From an uncultured Bacteroidales bacterium (GTDB lineage: Bacteria; Bacteroidota; Bacteroidia; Bacteroidales; Bacteroidaceae): a DNA stretch of 44,099 nucleotides. A program made the position numbers and the translations under genes. Shown piece after piece: positions 6,200 through 14,646 of this stretch (the stretch's first letter is position 1; the number at the start of each line of letters is the position of its first letter). Where the stretch lies: the NCBI GenBank assembly GCA_902775975.1, contig CACYOC010000020.1:1-44099 (forward strand), given 5' to 3'. The notes beneath the pieces were generated by a model, which was not told the origin of the DNA, made no database searches, and was given only the letters and a program-made list of their open reading frames with translations.

Positions 6200-9142
6200 G
6201 AAGCGGGGACGGTTGCCACCCCATCCGCCGCCACCAGGACGACCGCCGCCAGGACGGTCACCACCGCGACCGCCACCCCAGCCTCTTCCTCTACGTTCGA
6301 ACGACTTCACGGAAGTGTTGCCGCCAAAGATATTCAGCTTATAGATGACGTGCAGCATGGCATACTGCGTGATGGCATTATACTGTGTGTCGCTGCGCTG
6401 CATGGCGGTAACGCTGCGGCTGAAGGTCGATTGCTTGTGCAGCAGGTCGTAGAACTGCAGCTGCAAGGTCAGGGCATTGCCCTTGAGGAACGACTGCGAC
6501 AGCTGGGCATTCCATATCAGTTCGTTGGTGTTCATGGCAGCATCGTTATAGCCTCGGCGGCTGTTCATATTCATGCTCGTGGCTATCTGCGTGCCCCAAG
6601 GAGCCGTTACCATGACGCTGCCACCGTAGGAAAACGTCCATGTGTCGAGGTTGTTGTTCGACTGCAACACGCTGCGAGCCCTCAGATAATCCACCTGTCC
6701 GTTCAGCTCCACCTCTAACCAACCGTTACGGTAGCTGGCAGCGAGGCGCTCACCCAGCGTTGTGGAGTGGGTCGTCGATTTCTCGGAGTTCTGCTTGTTC
6801 ACGCTGACATAGCCCACGCTGTTAACGTAGCGCAGGGTGGTGAAGGTGTTGACATAGAAGAACGCTGCCGAGTCGATGGCGGTATTGAACATAAACATGC
6901 CGAAGGCATCCCAGTTGCCATTGATATTCTCGGGCCGTGTCGTCCTACCGCCCGTCACGGGGTCGTACGTCACCATGTTGCTCACGCTGTTCTTCGTGGT
7001 GTTGAAGAAGAGGTGTCCCATAAGGCTGCGCTGATGGCTCTGTATATAGTTATTATAGAACAGGCGCAACGACTGTGTGAACGAAGGCTTCAGTCCCGGA
7101 TTACCCCTGCGGATGTTCAGCGGGTTGCTATTGTCCTCGATATCTATCAGGTCGGTCATCGACGGCTGTGAGGTATTGGCACGGTAGGTAAAGCGCAACT
7201 GGCTGACGTCGCTGAACTTATAGCGGAAATCGGCAGTTGGCGAGATATTAGTAACGGTGCGTGTGGTATCCTTGAACACGCCCTGATAGTTCTGGGTGAA
7301 GCGCGAACGCTGCGGGATGAGTTTCACACCGACATTCAGCTGATAGGCTTTCTGCACGATGCGCAGCATGACCTCGCCGGTATGGATGTAGTTGCGGTAT
7401 GCCGAGTAGCGGCTCAGATTGCTGTTGCGATAGTTGTCCAACGGTGCATCGCCCATCAGTGCCAGCTCATCGTCCCATCCGCGATAGCGAGGCACGACAT
7501 TGAAGAACTCCCACCCCTGGCGGCTCAGGTCGAAAGTGCTGCGGTCGCTCTTGGAGTATTTGTACTCGAACTGATAGGCAAACTGCAAGTAGGTCTTCGG
7601 CAGGATGGGCTCGCTGTAGGTGGCTTTCACATTGTAGTTCCAGTTTTTGGTAGGCGTCACGGCATAGCGGTTGGCCTGATAGGTATCGCCCGTCGTCACC
7701 TGGTAATAGTTCACCGAGTCGTTGGTAAACGAGCGACTCATGCCTTCGCTGTAGTTGGCATAGAAGTTCACCATGATGTTGCGCCCCCGACTGTTCAGTT
7801 TCCTGTTGATTTGCAGATTGCCGGCAACGGTCTTGGAGTCGCTGTAGCTGATGCCGTTGCTGAGGTTGCTGTTTTTCACCAGTCCGGCGGTCACCAGTTC
7901 ATTCATCTGACTGGCCTCCAACGGGTCGGTAATGCCCTGCTGGGCGTAGGGGTCAGCACCGAACGTCGCACTGCGTCCCATCGACAAGCCGTCGTCGCTG
8001 TTGTATCTCCATTGCGGACGGAACATCACGTTCCAAAGGGTATCGGGCTGCCACTCCAGTCGCAGTCGGCCGTCCCAGCTGTTCGTACGGTTATAGCCCT
8101 GGCTGATGTCGTTGCCGAAGGTTGATGCCGTAGAACTCATGAAGTTCTCCGTCGATTTGTGTATCAGATTGTCTTCGTCCCGATGGTTCCAGCGGATGCT
8201 TCCGTCCAGCTTCAGGCGGTCTTTCTGCTCGTAGTTGAGGTTCAAGCCCGTCATCTTGGGAGCCGACAAACCCTGACGTCCGGCGCCCCAGCGCCCTCCA
8301 CGGTTGGAATAGGCCATGTCGCCGACGTTGTTGCCGTTGCCCATGAACATCACCTTCAAGTCGTCCTTCATCCATCCGCTAAACAGGCGTCCGCTATAAC
8401 GGTGGTGGGTGCCTATACCTACATCGGCATTGAGCATAAAACCCTTGTTCATACCTTTCTTAATGCCGAAGTCGAGCACCGTCTCTTCCTCACCATCATC
8501 GACACCGCTGACACGTGCCTGGTCGCTCTTCATGTCGTAGGCCTTCACACGCTCTACAATATCGGTGGGCAGGTTCTTCAACGCTGTCTTGGTATCGCCT
8601 GTCATGAATTCCTTGCCATCGACCATAATCTTCTTCACCTCCTTGCCATTGATGGTAATCTTGCCGTCATCGTCAATCTGGGCACCCGGCAGTCGTTTCA
8701 CCAACTCCTCCAGCACAGCACCCTCCGGCGTTCGGTAGGCAGAAGCATTATAGACAAAGGTGTCGGCCTTCACAATGACTTTCGACGCCTGACCGGTCAC
8801 TACGGCATCGTTCAGCATCACGGCATCGGGCTCCATGACCACGGTGCCCATGTCGAAGTCCTTGTCGCCGCCTAACTTCAGCATCAGCGACAGCGGCTTA
8901 TAACCCACACAGGTAATCTGAATGGTGTAACGCCCCGACTTGGGAATCTTCACCTGGAAACGTCCCATGACATCTGTCACGCCACCAGATACTACAGTGC
9001 TGTCTTTCTTCAACAGACGAACGGTGGTTTGCACCATGGGTTCCTCGGTGCCAGCCTCAACAATGATACCTTTCACACTGTGCTGGGCCATGGCGACAAG
9101 AGCTATCAGTAACGATAGTATGGAAAATAAAAATCTCTTCAT
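6197..9142 (-). CDS. Outer-membrane beta-barrel protein of the TonB-receptor-like family with Gly-rich tail
   Basis: The 981-residue product has a signal peptide (about 1-19), a carboxypeptidase-regulatory-like domain (about 22-100; SVKGIIVEAGTEEPM start), a plug-like domain (about 110-225; PGAQIDDDGKITINGK, IMVDGKEFMTGD), and then a long beta-barrel. This is the layout of the Bacteroidetes outer-membrane beta-barrel family related to TonB-dependent receptors. The substrate is unknown, and no SusD-like partner is adjacent, which argues against a classical glycan-uptake pair. The last 30 or so residues are a Gly/Arg/Pro/Trp-rich tail (GGGRPGGGGWGG) that ends in Phe. It diverges from aroB across a 135-bp promoter region. 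Confidence 0.88.
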   Translation of the reverse strand: MKRFLFSILSLLIALVAMAQHSVKGIIVEAGTEEPMVQTTVRLLKKDSTVVSGGVTDVMGRFQVKIPKSGRYTIQITCVGYKPLSLMLKLGGDKDFDMGTVVMEPDAVMLNDAVVTGQASKVIVKADTFVYNASAYRTPEGAVLEELVKRLPGAQIDDDGKITINGKEVKKIMVDGKEFMTGDTKTALKNLPTDIVERVKAYDMKSDQARVSGVDDGEEETVLDFGIKKGMNKGFMLNADVGIGTHHRYSGRLFSGWMKDDLKVMFMGNGNNVGDMAYSNRGGRWGAGRQGLSAPKMTGLNLNYEQKDRLKLDGSIRWNHRDEDNLIHKSTENFMSSTASTFGNDISQGYNRTNSWDGRLRLEWQPDTLWNVMFRPQWRYNSDDGLSMGRSATFGADPYAQQGITDPLEASQMNELVTAGLVKNSNLSNGISYSDSKTVAGNLQINRKLNSRGRNIMVNFYANYSEGMSRSFTNDSVNYYQVTTGDTYQANRYAVTPTKNWNYNVKATYSEPILPKTYLQFAYQFEYKYSKSDRSTFDLSRQGWEFFNVVPRYRGWDDELALMGDAPLDNYRNSNLSRYSAYRNYIHTGEVMLRIVQKAYQLNVGVKLIPQRSRFTQNYQGVFKDTTRTVTNISPTADFRYKFSDVSQLRFTYRANTSQPSMTDLIDIEDNSNPLNIRRGNPGLKPSFTQSLRLFYNNYIQSHQRSLMGHLFFNTTKNSVSNMVTYDPVTGGRTTRPENINGNWDAFGMFMFNTAIDSAAFFYVNTFTTLRYVNSVGYVSVNKQNSEKSTTHSTTLGERLAASYRNGWLEVELNGQVDYLRARSVLQSNNNLDTWTFSYGGSVMVTAPWGTQIATSMNMNSRRGYNDAAMNTNELIWNAQLSQSFLKGNALTLQLQFYDLLHKQSTFSRSVTAMQRSDTQYNAITQYAMLHVIYKLNIFGGNTSVKSFERRGRGWGGGRGGDRPGGGRPGGGGWGGNRPRF

Positions 9143-9182
9143 GCGATGACAAAATTACTGCATCTATTTAGTTTAGAGACTG

Positions 9183-9190
9183 CAAAAATA
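9183..9190 (-). promoter_or_regulatory. Possible -7 box for the outer-membrane protein gene
   Basis: On the minus strand this reads TATTTTTG, fitting the Bacteroidetes TAnnTTTG -7 consensus, about 40 bp before the start codon. I see no clear TTTG -33 box. Confidence 0.35.
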
Positions 9191-9244
9191 GAATAAAGTT
9201 TAAAAATAACGCGCATTTTATATACGTTTTTCATATATTTATAT

Positions 9245-9252
9245 TATTTTTG
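9245..9252 (+). promoter_or_regulatory. Possible -7 box for aroB
   Basis: TATTTTTG lies 25 bp before the aroB ATG and fits the TAnnTTTG consensus. A T-rich stretch about 20 bp upstream could serve as a weak -33 element. The region is strongly AT-rich. Confidence 0.4.
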
Positions 9253-9277
9253 CACCCCAATAAGCAACACAAACTAT

Positions 9278-10399
9278 ATGGAAAAGCAACGCGTCATCCT
9301 ATCGAAAGATCTCAACCAGTCACTCACCACCGCCATTGCCGACTGTCCGCACGACCGTTTGTTCGTGCTGACTGACGAGACTACGCGCCGTTGCTGTCTG
9401 CCGGTTGTCGAGCATTTTTCCTGCATGGAGGGGGCTATAGTCATCACGATTGAAGCCACCGACCAGCACAAGGACTTGGCGTCGCTGAGCCATGTGTGGA
9501 GCGAACTGCAACGCGGAGGAGCCACCCGCCACTCGCTGATGATCAATCTGGGCGGCGGTATGGTGACAGACCTGGGCGGTTTTGCTGCTTCCACCTTCAA
9601 GCGGGGCATTCAGTTTATCAACATCCCCACGACGCTGCTCGCCATGGTCGATGCCTCGGTGGGTGGCAAGACGGGCATCAACTTCGGGGGACTGAAGAAC
9701 GAGATTGGTGTTTTCAACAATGCCAGCAGTGTCATCCTTGACACCACGTTCCTGCAGACCTTAGACCGTGAGAATTTCCTCTCCGGCTTTGCCGAGATGC
9801 TGAAGCACGGCCTGCTGTCCGATGAAAAGATGTGGGCAGAACTGATAAGGGAAGATGTAGAAGTGAGAAGTGAACAAGGTTCAGCTCGGCGGCCCGAAGG
9901 GGAAAGCCAATTTGCTGCCGCGATAGAAGACAGCGTAGCCTTCAAGCAACACATCGTCACCGAAGACCCGACAGAGAAGGGACTGCGCAAGGCCCTGAAC
10001 TTAGGACATACTGCCGGACACGCCTTCGAGTCATTATCCTTCGAACGGTGTGCTCAACCCTCCTCCCTTGGGGAGAAGCAGGGGGTGGGCTTTCCTATCC
10101 TTCATGGCTATGCCGTAGCCTACGGCCTCATCGTTGAACTCTACCTGAGTGCCGTCAAGTGCGGCTTCCCCTCCGAGCGCCTGCAACAGACCGTCAGCTT
10201 TATCAAGGATCATTACGGTCGCATGACCATTACCTGCAACGACTATCCCCGTCTGCTGGAGCTGATGCACCACGACAAAAAGAATCAGGGCGAAGCCATC
10301 AACTTCACCCTGTTGGGAGGCATCGGCGACATCCGCATCAACCAGACGGCTACCGAGGAGGAAATAAAAGAAGCACTCGACTTTTACCGCGAGTGCTAA
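9278..10399 (+). CDS. aroB: 3-dehydroquinate synthase
   Basis: The 373-residue product catalyses formation of 3-dehydroquinate from DAHP, the second step of the shikimate pathway, using NAD and a divalent metal. Visible signatures are GGGMVTDLGGFAASTFKRG, the NIPTTLLAMVDASVGGKTG block, KHGLLSDE, LNLGHTAGHAFES with a metal-binding His, and LHGYAVAYG. It is about 20 residues longer than usual. The extra length lies in two low-complexity spots: residues about 197-212 (VRSEQGSARRPEGES) and about 257-272 (RCAQPSSLGEKQGVGF). The second separates FESLSFE from LHGYAVA, which normally lie close together. The gene has its own apparent promoter and converges with tsaC. Confidence 0.93.
   Translation: MEKQRVILSKDLNQSLTTAIADCPHDRLFVLTDETTRRCCLPVVEHFSCMEGAIVITIEATDQHKDLASLSHVWSELQRGGATRHSLMINLGGGMVTDLGGFAASTFKRGIQFINIPTTLLAMVDASVGGKTGINFGGLKNEIGVFNNASSVILDTTFLQTLDRENFLSGFAEMLKHGLLSDEKMWAELIREDVEVRSEQGSARRPEGESQFAAAIEDSVAFKQHIVTEDPTEKGLRKALNLGHTAGHAFESLSFERCAQPSSLGEKQGVGFPILHGYAVAYGLIVELYLSAVKCGFPSERLQQTVSFIKDHYGRMTITCNDYPRLLELMHHDKKNQGEAINFTLLGGIGDIRINQTATEEEIKEALDFYREC
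10055..10095 (+). repeat. Palindrome-like insert inside aroB
   Basis: A C-run/G-run segment containing CTCCCTTGGGGAG (10063-10075) followed by a G-rich arm sits in frame inside aroB and encodes the atypical residues about 260-272. Its composition is unlike the surrounding coding sequence and suggests an inserted palindromic repeat unit. Confidence 0.5.
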
Positions 10400-10458
10400 T
10401 CCTTCATCATCGTAAGCGCTATCACTAACCTCTTACATCTTACATCATACATCAGCCA

Positions 10459-11040
10459 TCACTTCCTGATAATCGTCACTTCACCGTCGGGACGCAGGCG
10501 GATGATGCTGCTGGGCTGATGGGGCTTGTGCTCCTGACGGCGTGTCCAGCAAACGTAATCGACGGCCTCGACGATGCGAGGGTCGATGTCGCAGTAGTTC
10601 TGGGCAGCAGGCTCACCACTGATATTCGCAGAGGTGGAGACCAGCGCCTTCTGGAAACGATAGCAGAGTTCTTTCGAGAAGGGCTCGTTGGTGATGCGCA
10701 GGGCTATCGAGCCATCTTCGGCAATGAGGTTGGGTGCCAGGTTGACGGCACCGTCGAGGATGAGGGTCGTGGGTTTGGCATCGCTGTCCTGCAGACTGTC
10801 GATGAGTTGCCACGCCACATCAGGCACCTGACGGACGTAGCGTTGCAGACGGGCATCGCTATCGACCAGACAGATGAGTGCCTTGGAGTCGTCGCGCTGC
10901 TTGATGTCATAAACTCGCTTCACTGCCTCGGCATTGGTAGCGTCGCAACCAATGCCCCACACGGTATCAGTAGGATAGAGTATCACCCCACCCTTGCGCA
11001 GCACTTCCACTGCGTTCTTTATATCCAGTTCTCGTGTCAT
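10459..11040 (-). CDS. tsaC: L-threonylcarbamoyladenylate synthase (TsaC/Sua5/YrdC)
   Basis: The 193-residue product makes threonylcarbamoyl-AMP from threonine, bicarbonate and ATP for the t6A37 modification of ANN-decoding tRNAs. Characteristic segments include GGVILYPTDTVWGIGCDA near the N-terminus, KALICLV, the SIALRITNEP segment and VSTSANISGEPA. The length suits the single-domain TsaC type without the Sua5 extension. It lies 42 bp after prfC on the same strand, with a CCGTG-type repeat between them, and may be co-transcribed with it. Confidence 0.92.
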   Translation of the reverse strand: MTRELDIKNAVEVLRKGGVILYPTDTVWGIGCDATNAEAVKRVYDIKQRDDSKALICLVDSDARLQRYVRQVPDVAWQLIDSLQDSDAKPTTLILDGAVNLAPNLIAEDGSIALRITNEPFSKELCYRFQKALVSTSANISGEPAAQNYCDIDPRIVEAVDYVCWTRRQEHKPHQPSSIIRLRPDGEVTIIRK

Positions 11041-11051
11041 ACGTTATTCTC

Positions 11052-11076
11052 TGTGTTAATCCGTGCAATCCGTGCC
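11052..11076. repeat. Intergenic CCGTG-type repeat (copy 1)
   Basis: It reads TGTGTTAATCCGTGCAATCC and then another CCGTGCC. It lies between prfC and tsaC. The same motif occurs at 13121-13136 and, in reverse-complement form, at 12688-12717. Confidence 0.7.
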
Positions 11077-11082
11077 TTATCA

Positions 11083-12669
11083 TCAAAACTCCGACGTAAA
11101 GTGGAAGCGGATATGCTTAAAGTCTTCCTGTGCCATGGACAGCACGTAGCCGCTGTCGGCAAGGAACACGTCACGTCCCTCTTTATCCTTCGCCATATAC
11201 TGGTATTTGCGCTTCTTGAAGTTCTCCAACTCAGCGTCATCGTCGCTCTCTATCCAGCAGGCCTTATACAGGTGGACAGGCTCCCAGCGGCACTTGGCAT
11301 TGTACTCGTTCTCCAGACGATACTGGATGACTTCGAACTGCAGTTGTCCGACGGTACCGATAATCTTGCGACCGTTGAACTGGTTGACGAACAGCTGAGC
11401 AACACCCTCGTCCATGAGCTGGTCGATGCCTTTCTGCAACTGCTTCGACTTCATGGGGTCATCGTTCTCGATGTACTTGAAGAGTTCGGGCGAGAACGAC
11501 GGCAGACCACGGAAATGCAGCTGCTCGCCCTCGGTCAGGGTATCGCCAATCTTGAAGATGCCGTTGTCGGGCAGTCCCACGATGTCGCCTGGCCATGCCT
11601 CGTCGATGGTACTCTTGCGCTGTGCCATGAACTGCGTAGGACTGGAGAAGCGCAGCGTCTTACCCTGACGGACATGCAGATAGGGCTGGTTGCGCTGGAA
11701 CTTACCCGAGCAAACCTTGCAGAAGGCGATGCAGGAGCGGTGGTTAGGATCGATGTTGGCGGTAATCTTGAAGATGAATCCCGTAAACTTCGGCTCGTCG
11801 GGTTGCACGTCGCGCTCCTCGGCCTTGGTGGGTTTGGGAGAGGGGGCTATCTCAACGAAGCAGTTCAGCAGTTCCTGGACGCCGAAGTTGTTGAGGGCTG
11901 AACCAAAGAAGACGGGAGCCACCTCGGCAGAGCGATAGGTCTCAACGTCGAACTCAGGATAGACGCCATCGACCAGCTCCAGGTCGTCACGCAACTTCTG
12001 TGCATCCTGCTCGCCGATGCGCTCGTCGAGCTCAGCAGAACTGACATCCACGCTCACCTTCTCGGTAACGCGCTGCTTGTCAGGGGTGAAGAGGTCGAGC
12101 TTGTTCTCATAGATGTTATACACGCCCTTGAACTTGGCACCTTGGTTGATAGGCCATGACAGGGGACGTACCTTGATTTCCAGTTCCTTCTCCAACTCGT
12201 CGAGCAAGTCGAAGGGGTCGCGGCCCTCGCGATCCATCTTATTGATAAAGATGATAACGGGGGTGTTGCGCATGCGACAGACCGACATCAGTTTACGGGT
12301 CTGGGTCTCTACGCCCTTGGCACCATCGACGACGATGATGGCAGAATCGACTGCCGTCAGCGTGCGATAGGTATCCTCAGCAAAGTCCTGGTGACCCGGC
12401 GTATCAAGGATGTTCACCTTATATTCTACATCGGAACCATCAGGTGTATAGTCGAACTCCATGACAGAGGTCGAAACAGAGATACCACGCTGCTTCTCGA
12501 TGTCCATCCAGTCGGAAGTAGCCGTCTTCTTTATCTTGTTGTTCTTGACAGCGCCAGCCACCTGTATCTGTCCGCCAAAGAGCAGGAACTTTTCCGTCAG
12601 TGTGGTCTTACCGGCATCGGGGTGCGAGATAATCGCAAATGTTCTTCTACGTTCTATTTCTTGATTCAT
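11083..12669 (-). CDS. prfC: Peptide chain release factor 3
   Basis: The 528-residue GTPase recycles RF1/RF2 from the ribosome after termination. GTP-binding motifs are visible in order: [12 protein letters not shown] (P-loop, about residues 16-27), a G2 region with [20 protein letters not shown] (G3) and NKMDREGRD (G4). The C-terminal RF3 domains follow, with [17 protein letters not shown] and [15 protein letters not shown]. The length is typical. Its ATG directly follows a T-rich leader, and the GxxExxY gene lies just upstream on the same strand. Confidence 0.95.
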   Translation of the reverse strand: MNQEIERRRTFAIISHPDAGKTTLTEKFLLFGGQIQVAGAVKNNKIKKTATSDWMDIEKQRGISVSTSVMEFDYTPDGSDVEYKVNILDTPGHQDFAEDTYRTLTAVDSAIIVVDGAKGVETQTRKLMSVCRMRNTPVIIFINKMDREGRDPFDLLDELEKELEIKVRPLSWPINQGAKFKGVYNIYENKLDLFTPDKQRVTEKVSVDVSSAELDERIGEQDAQKLRDDLELVDGVYPEFDVETYRSAEVAPVFFGSALNNFGVQELLNCFVEIAPSPKPTKAEERDVQPDEPKFTGFIFKITANIDPNHRSCIAFCKVCSGKFQRNQPYLHVRQGKTLRFSSPTQFMAQRKSTIDEAWPGDIVGLPDNGIFKIGDTLTEGEQLHFRGLPSFSPELFKYIENDDPMKSKQLQKGIDQLMDEGVAQLFVNQFNGRKIIGTVGQLQFEVIQYRLENEYNAKCRWEPVHLYKACWIESDDDAELENFKKRKYQYMAKDKEGRDVFLADSGYVLSMAQEDFKHIRFHFTSEF

Positions 12670-12687
12670 ATTTCTTCTTTCTCTTTA

Positions 12688-12717
12688 GGCACGGATTACA
12701 CGGAATAACACGGAATT
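12688..12717. repeat. CCGTG-type repeat, left flank of the GxxExxY gene
   Basis: It reads GGCACGGATTACACGGAATA and continues with another CACGGAATT. Its right edge touches the stop codon of the GxxExxY gene. It is inverted relative to the copies at 13121-13136 and 11052-11076. Confidence 0.75.
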
Positions 12718-13109
12718 CATGTATTACCAGCATAACGCTTGTTTTCTGTGAATATCTTTCTTTTAACTTTCAACGAGTGCCCGAAATTTATAAGCAACCC
12801 CAGCTCTTTCATACATGCAGTCAAGTAATTAATCAACTGCCATTCATGCTCGGGGCGTAAATCTGCAACAGCTTTAAGTTCAACTATTATCTTATCTTCA
12901 ACTATCATGTCAGGCACGTAATGTCCTACAACCATCCCTTTATAATAAACATCTATCGGTTTCTGACACTCACATTTCAAACCACGTCCTTGTAGCTCTT
13001 TGTACAAAGCATTACCATAGACAGACTCCAGAAAGCCAAATCCCAGTTCCTTATGAACCTCCTGTGCTGCACCTATTATCTTTTCTGTTATATCTTCGTA
13101 CAACATCAT
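12717..13109 (-). CDS. GxxExxY protein (PD-(D/E)xK nuclease-like)
   Basis: The 130-residue product carries the family signature GFLESVY (residues 25-31). It also has a pattern compatible with a PD-(D/E)xK nuclease core: PDMIVEDKIIVELKA, with Asp67, Glu77 and Lys79. I place the start at the ATG giving MMLYEDI; the frame extends upstream only through non-ATG codons. The biological role is not established as far as I know; the family is widespread and often multicopy. The gene sits between prfC and rfbD and is bracketed by inverted CCGTG-type repeats, which suggests it arrived as a unit. The surrounding genes are core housekeeping genes. Confidence 0.85.
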   Translation of the reverse strand: MMLYEDITEKIIGAAQEVHKELGFGFLESVYGNALYKELQGRGLKCECQKPIDVYYKGMVVGHYVPDMIVEDKIIVELKAVADLRPEHEWQLINYLTACMKELGLLINFGHSLKVKRKIFTENKRYAGNT

Positions 13110-13120
13110 AATCAACAAAC

Positions 13121-13136
13121 TGTGTTAATCCGTGCC
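13121..13136. repeat. CCGTG-type repeat, right flank of the GxxExxY gene
   Basis: TGTGTTAATCCGTGCC lies 12 bp before the chosen GxxExxY start codon. Its reverse complement, GGCACGGATTAACACA, closely matches the left flank at 12688-12717. Confidence 0.75.
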
Positions 13137-13143
13137 CTTAAAA

Positions 13144-13992
13144 TCAAAGCTTGGCAATGCATTCGGCAAGGCTCTCCTCCCAGTAAGGAATTTCGATATG
13201 ATAGGTCTGCTTGATTTTCGTCTTGTCCAGTACTGAATAGTGAGGACGATGGGCAGGAGTAGGATACTCTGCCGTATGCAGCGGACGGACATGGCAAGTG
13301 GTGATGCCTGCCAAGCGGTGAATGGCCTTGGTGAAGTCGTACCACGATATGACACCCTCGTTGGAGAAGTGATAGACCCCCGGCTGGATGCCTTTCTCAA
13401 TGGCGGTCATGATGACCTGTGCCAAGTCGTGGGCATAGGTCGGCGTTCCCACCTGATCGAAGATGACGCCTAACTCCGATTTCTCCTTTCCCAAGCGAAT
13501 CATCGTCTTTACGAAGTTGTTGCCATAAGTAGAATACAGCCATGCCGTACGGATAATCATGCTGCGCTTGCAGAACTTCGTTACGCCTAACTCGCCTGCC
13601 AGTTTAGTGGAGCCATAGACGCTGTTGGGACACGGTGTGTCGGTCTCGACGTACGGTGTATGCTTGGTACCGTCAAATACGTAGTCGGTGGAAATCTGAA
13701 TCATCCACCCGCCACGCTTCTCGACAGCCGATGCCAGATAGGACGGAGCTACCGTATTCAGGGTAGTACACCGTTCCTTGTTATCCTCTGCCTTATCGAC
13801 CGCCGTAAAGGCGGCACAGTTGACGATGCCGTCAATCTTGTTCTCGGCAACGAACTGCTCTACAGCCAACAGATTGGTAATATCGAGTTCCTTGACATCG
13901 GTATTGAAAAACTCATGCTGAGGATAGTTCTTCTCCAGCAACCGAATCTCGTTGCCCAGTTGGCCATTACAGCCTGTAATCAGTATATTCAT
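13144..13992 (-). CDS. rfbD: dTDP-4-dehydrorhamnose reductase
   Basis: The 282-residue short-chain dehydrogenase-type enzyme performs the last step of dTDP-L-rhamnose synthesis, supplying rhamnose for surface polysaccharides. The NAD(P)-binding GCNGQLG is at residues 7-13, NCAAFTAVDKAE follows, then STDYVFDG (101-108), and the catalytic YGSTK pair is Tyr126/Lys130. The length is normal. The other rml genes are not in this window, so rfbD is unlinked from its pathway here. It lies 31 bp after the DUF4924 gene in the same direction. Confidence 0.92.
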   Translation of the reverse strand: MNILITGCNGQLGNEIRLLEKNYPQHEFFNTDVKELDITNLLAVEQFVAENKIDGIVNCAAFTAVDKAEDNKERCTTLNTVAPSYLASAVEKRGGWMIQISTDYVFDGTKHTPYVETDTPCPNSVYGSTKLAGELGVTKFCKRSMIIRTAWLYSTYGNNFVKTMIRLGKEKSELGVIFDQVGTPTYAHDLAQVIMTAIEKGIQPGVYHFSNEGVISWYDFTKAIHRLAGITTCHVRPLHTAEYPTPAHRPHYSVLDKTKIKQTYHIEIPYWEESLAECIAKL

Positions 13993-14023
13993 AGCTTATG
14001 ATTTTTAATGTTCTATTGATGAC

Positions 14024-14566
14024 TTAGAACTCCAGGGGTTCCTGCTTGTCTTTCAGATAATAGTCGTTCAGCATTCCTATCAGGGTTGTTATCTCCTTGA
14101 AGGCTTGCTGCGTATTAGCGGAAATCTCCTTCTGCTGCAGTCGCAGCAGCATGACGCCGTAAAGTGAATTGAAACAGGTCTCTATCTCGTTCTCTTCCTT
14201 GTCGGCACCATGGTTGCGCAGTTCCACAATATAGGGGAGCACCTTGTAGTATTCGGCATTGTAGAAAGGATACTTCGACGATGACAGCAACTGTGCGTGT
14301 AGCTCGGTCAGCTGTTGCATCGTGACCTTGTTGATTTGCAGATGACCCTGCTCGCGACAACCCTCTGAATTCATCATGCGGATGAGATTGCCAAACCAGT
14401 CAGCCTCCTCTTCTTTCTGCTCGTCGTTGTAGTCGAAGCGGTCAATATACTCGCGACGGATGCGACTGATGGAGCAGTCGAAGGCACGGATGGTATCTTC
14501 AATCTGCCACATGTAGAGCAGATACTCTGCAATATTCGTCTTTCTTAATTCGTTGGCGATAAACAT
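14024..14566 (-). CDS. DUF4924 family protein
   Basis: The 180-residue product begins MFIANELRKTNIAEYLLYMW, which I recognise as the start typical of the Bacteroidetes family DUF4924. It is predicted mostly alpha-helical, with many charged residues and no signal peptide or membrane segment, so it is probably cytoplasmic. No function is known to me. It lies 31 bp upstream of rfbD and is likely co-transcribed with it. Confidence 0.8.
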   Translation of the reverse strand: MFIANELRKTNIAEYLLYMWQIEDTIRAFDCSISRIRREYIDRFDYNDEQKEEEADWFGNLIRMMNSEGCREQGHLQINKVTMQQLTELHAQLLSSSKYPFYNAEYYKVLPYIVELRNHGADKEENEIETCFNSLYGVMLLRLQQKEISANTQQAFKEITTLIGMLNDYYLKDKQEPLEF

Positions 14567-14574
14567 CTATGTTA

Positions 14575-14618
14575 TTTACTATTTGACAATTTACAATTTA
14601 CTATTTGACAATTTACAA
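14575..14618. repeat. Two 22-bp tandem repeats in the spacer
   Basis: Two perfect tandem copies (14575-14596, 14597-14618) start TTTACTATTTGACAATTTAC, followed by a further partial copy. The whole spacer between the LysE and DUF4924 genes is low-complexity AT. Confidence 0.75.
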
Positions 14619-14646
14619 TTTATTTACAATTGGGACGCTCTACCTG

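Noticed and set aside
10519-11901. 460-codon plus-strand ORF across tsaC and prfC
   Set aside because: It spans two genuine, well-conserved minus-strand genes and the gap between them, so it is an antisense frame that happens to be open.
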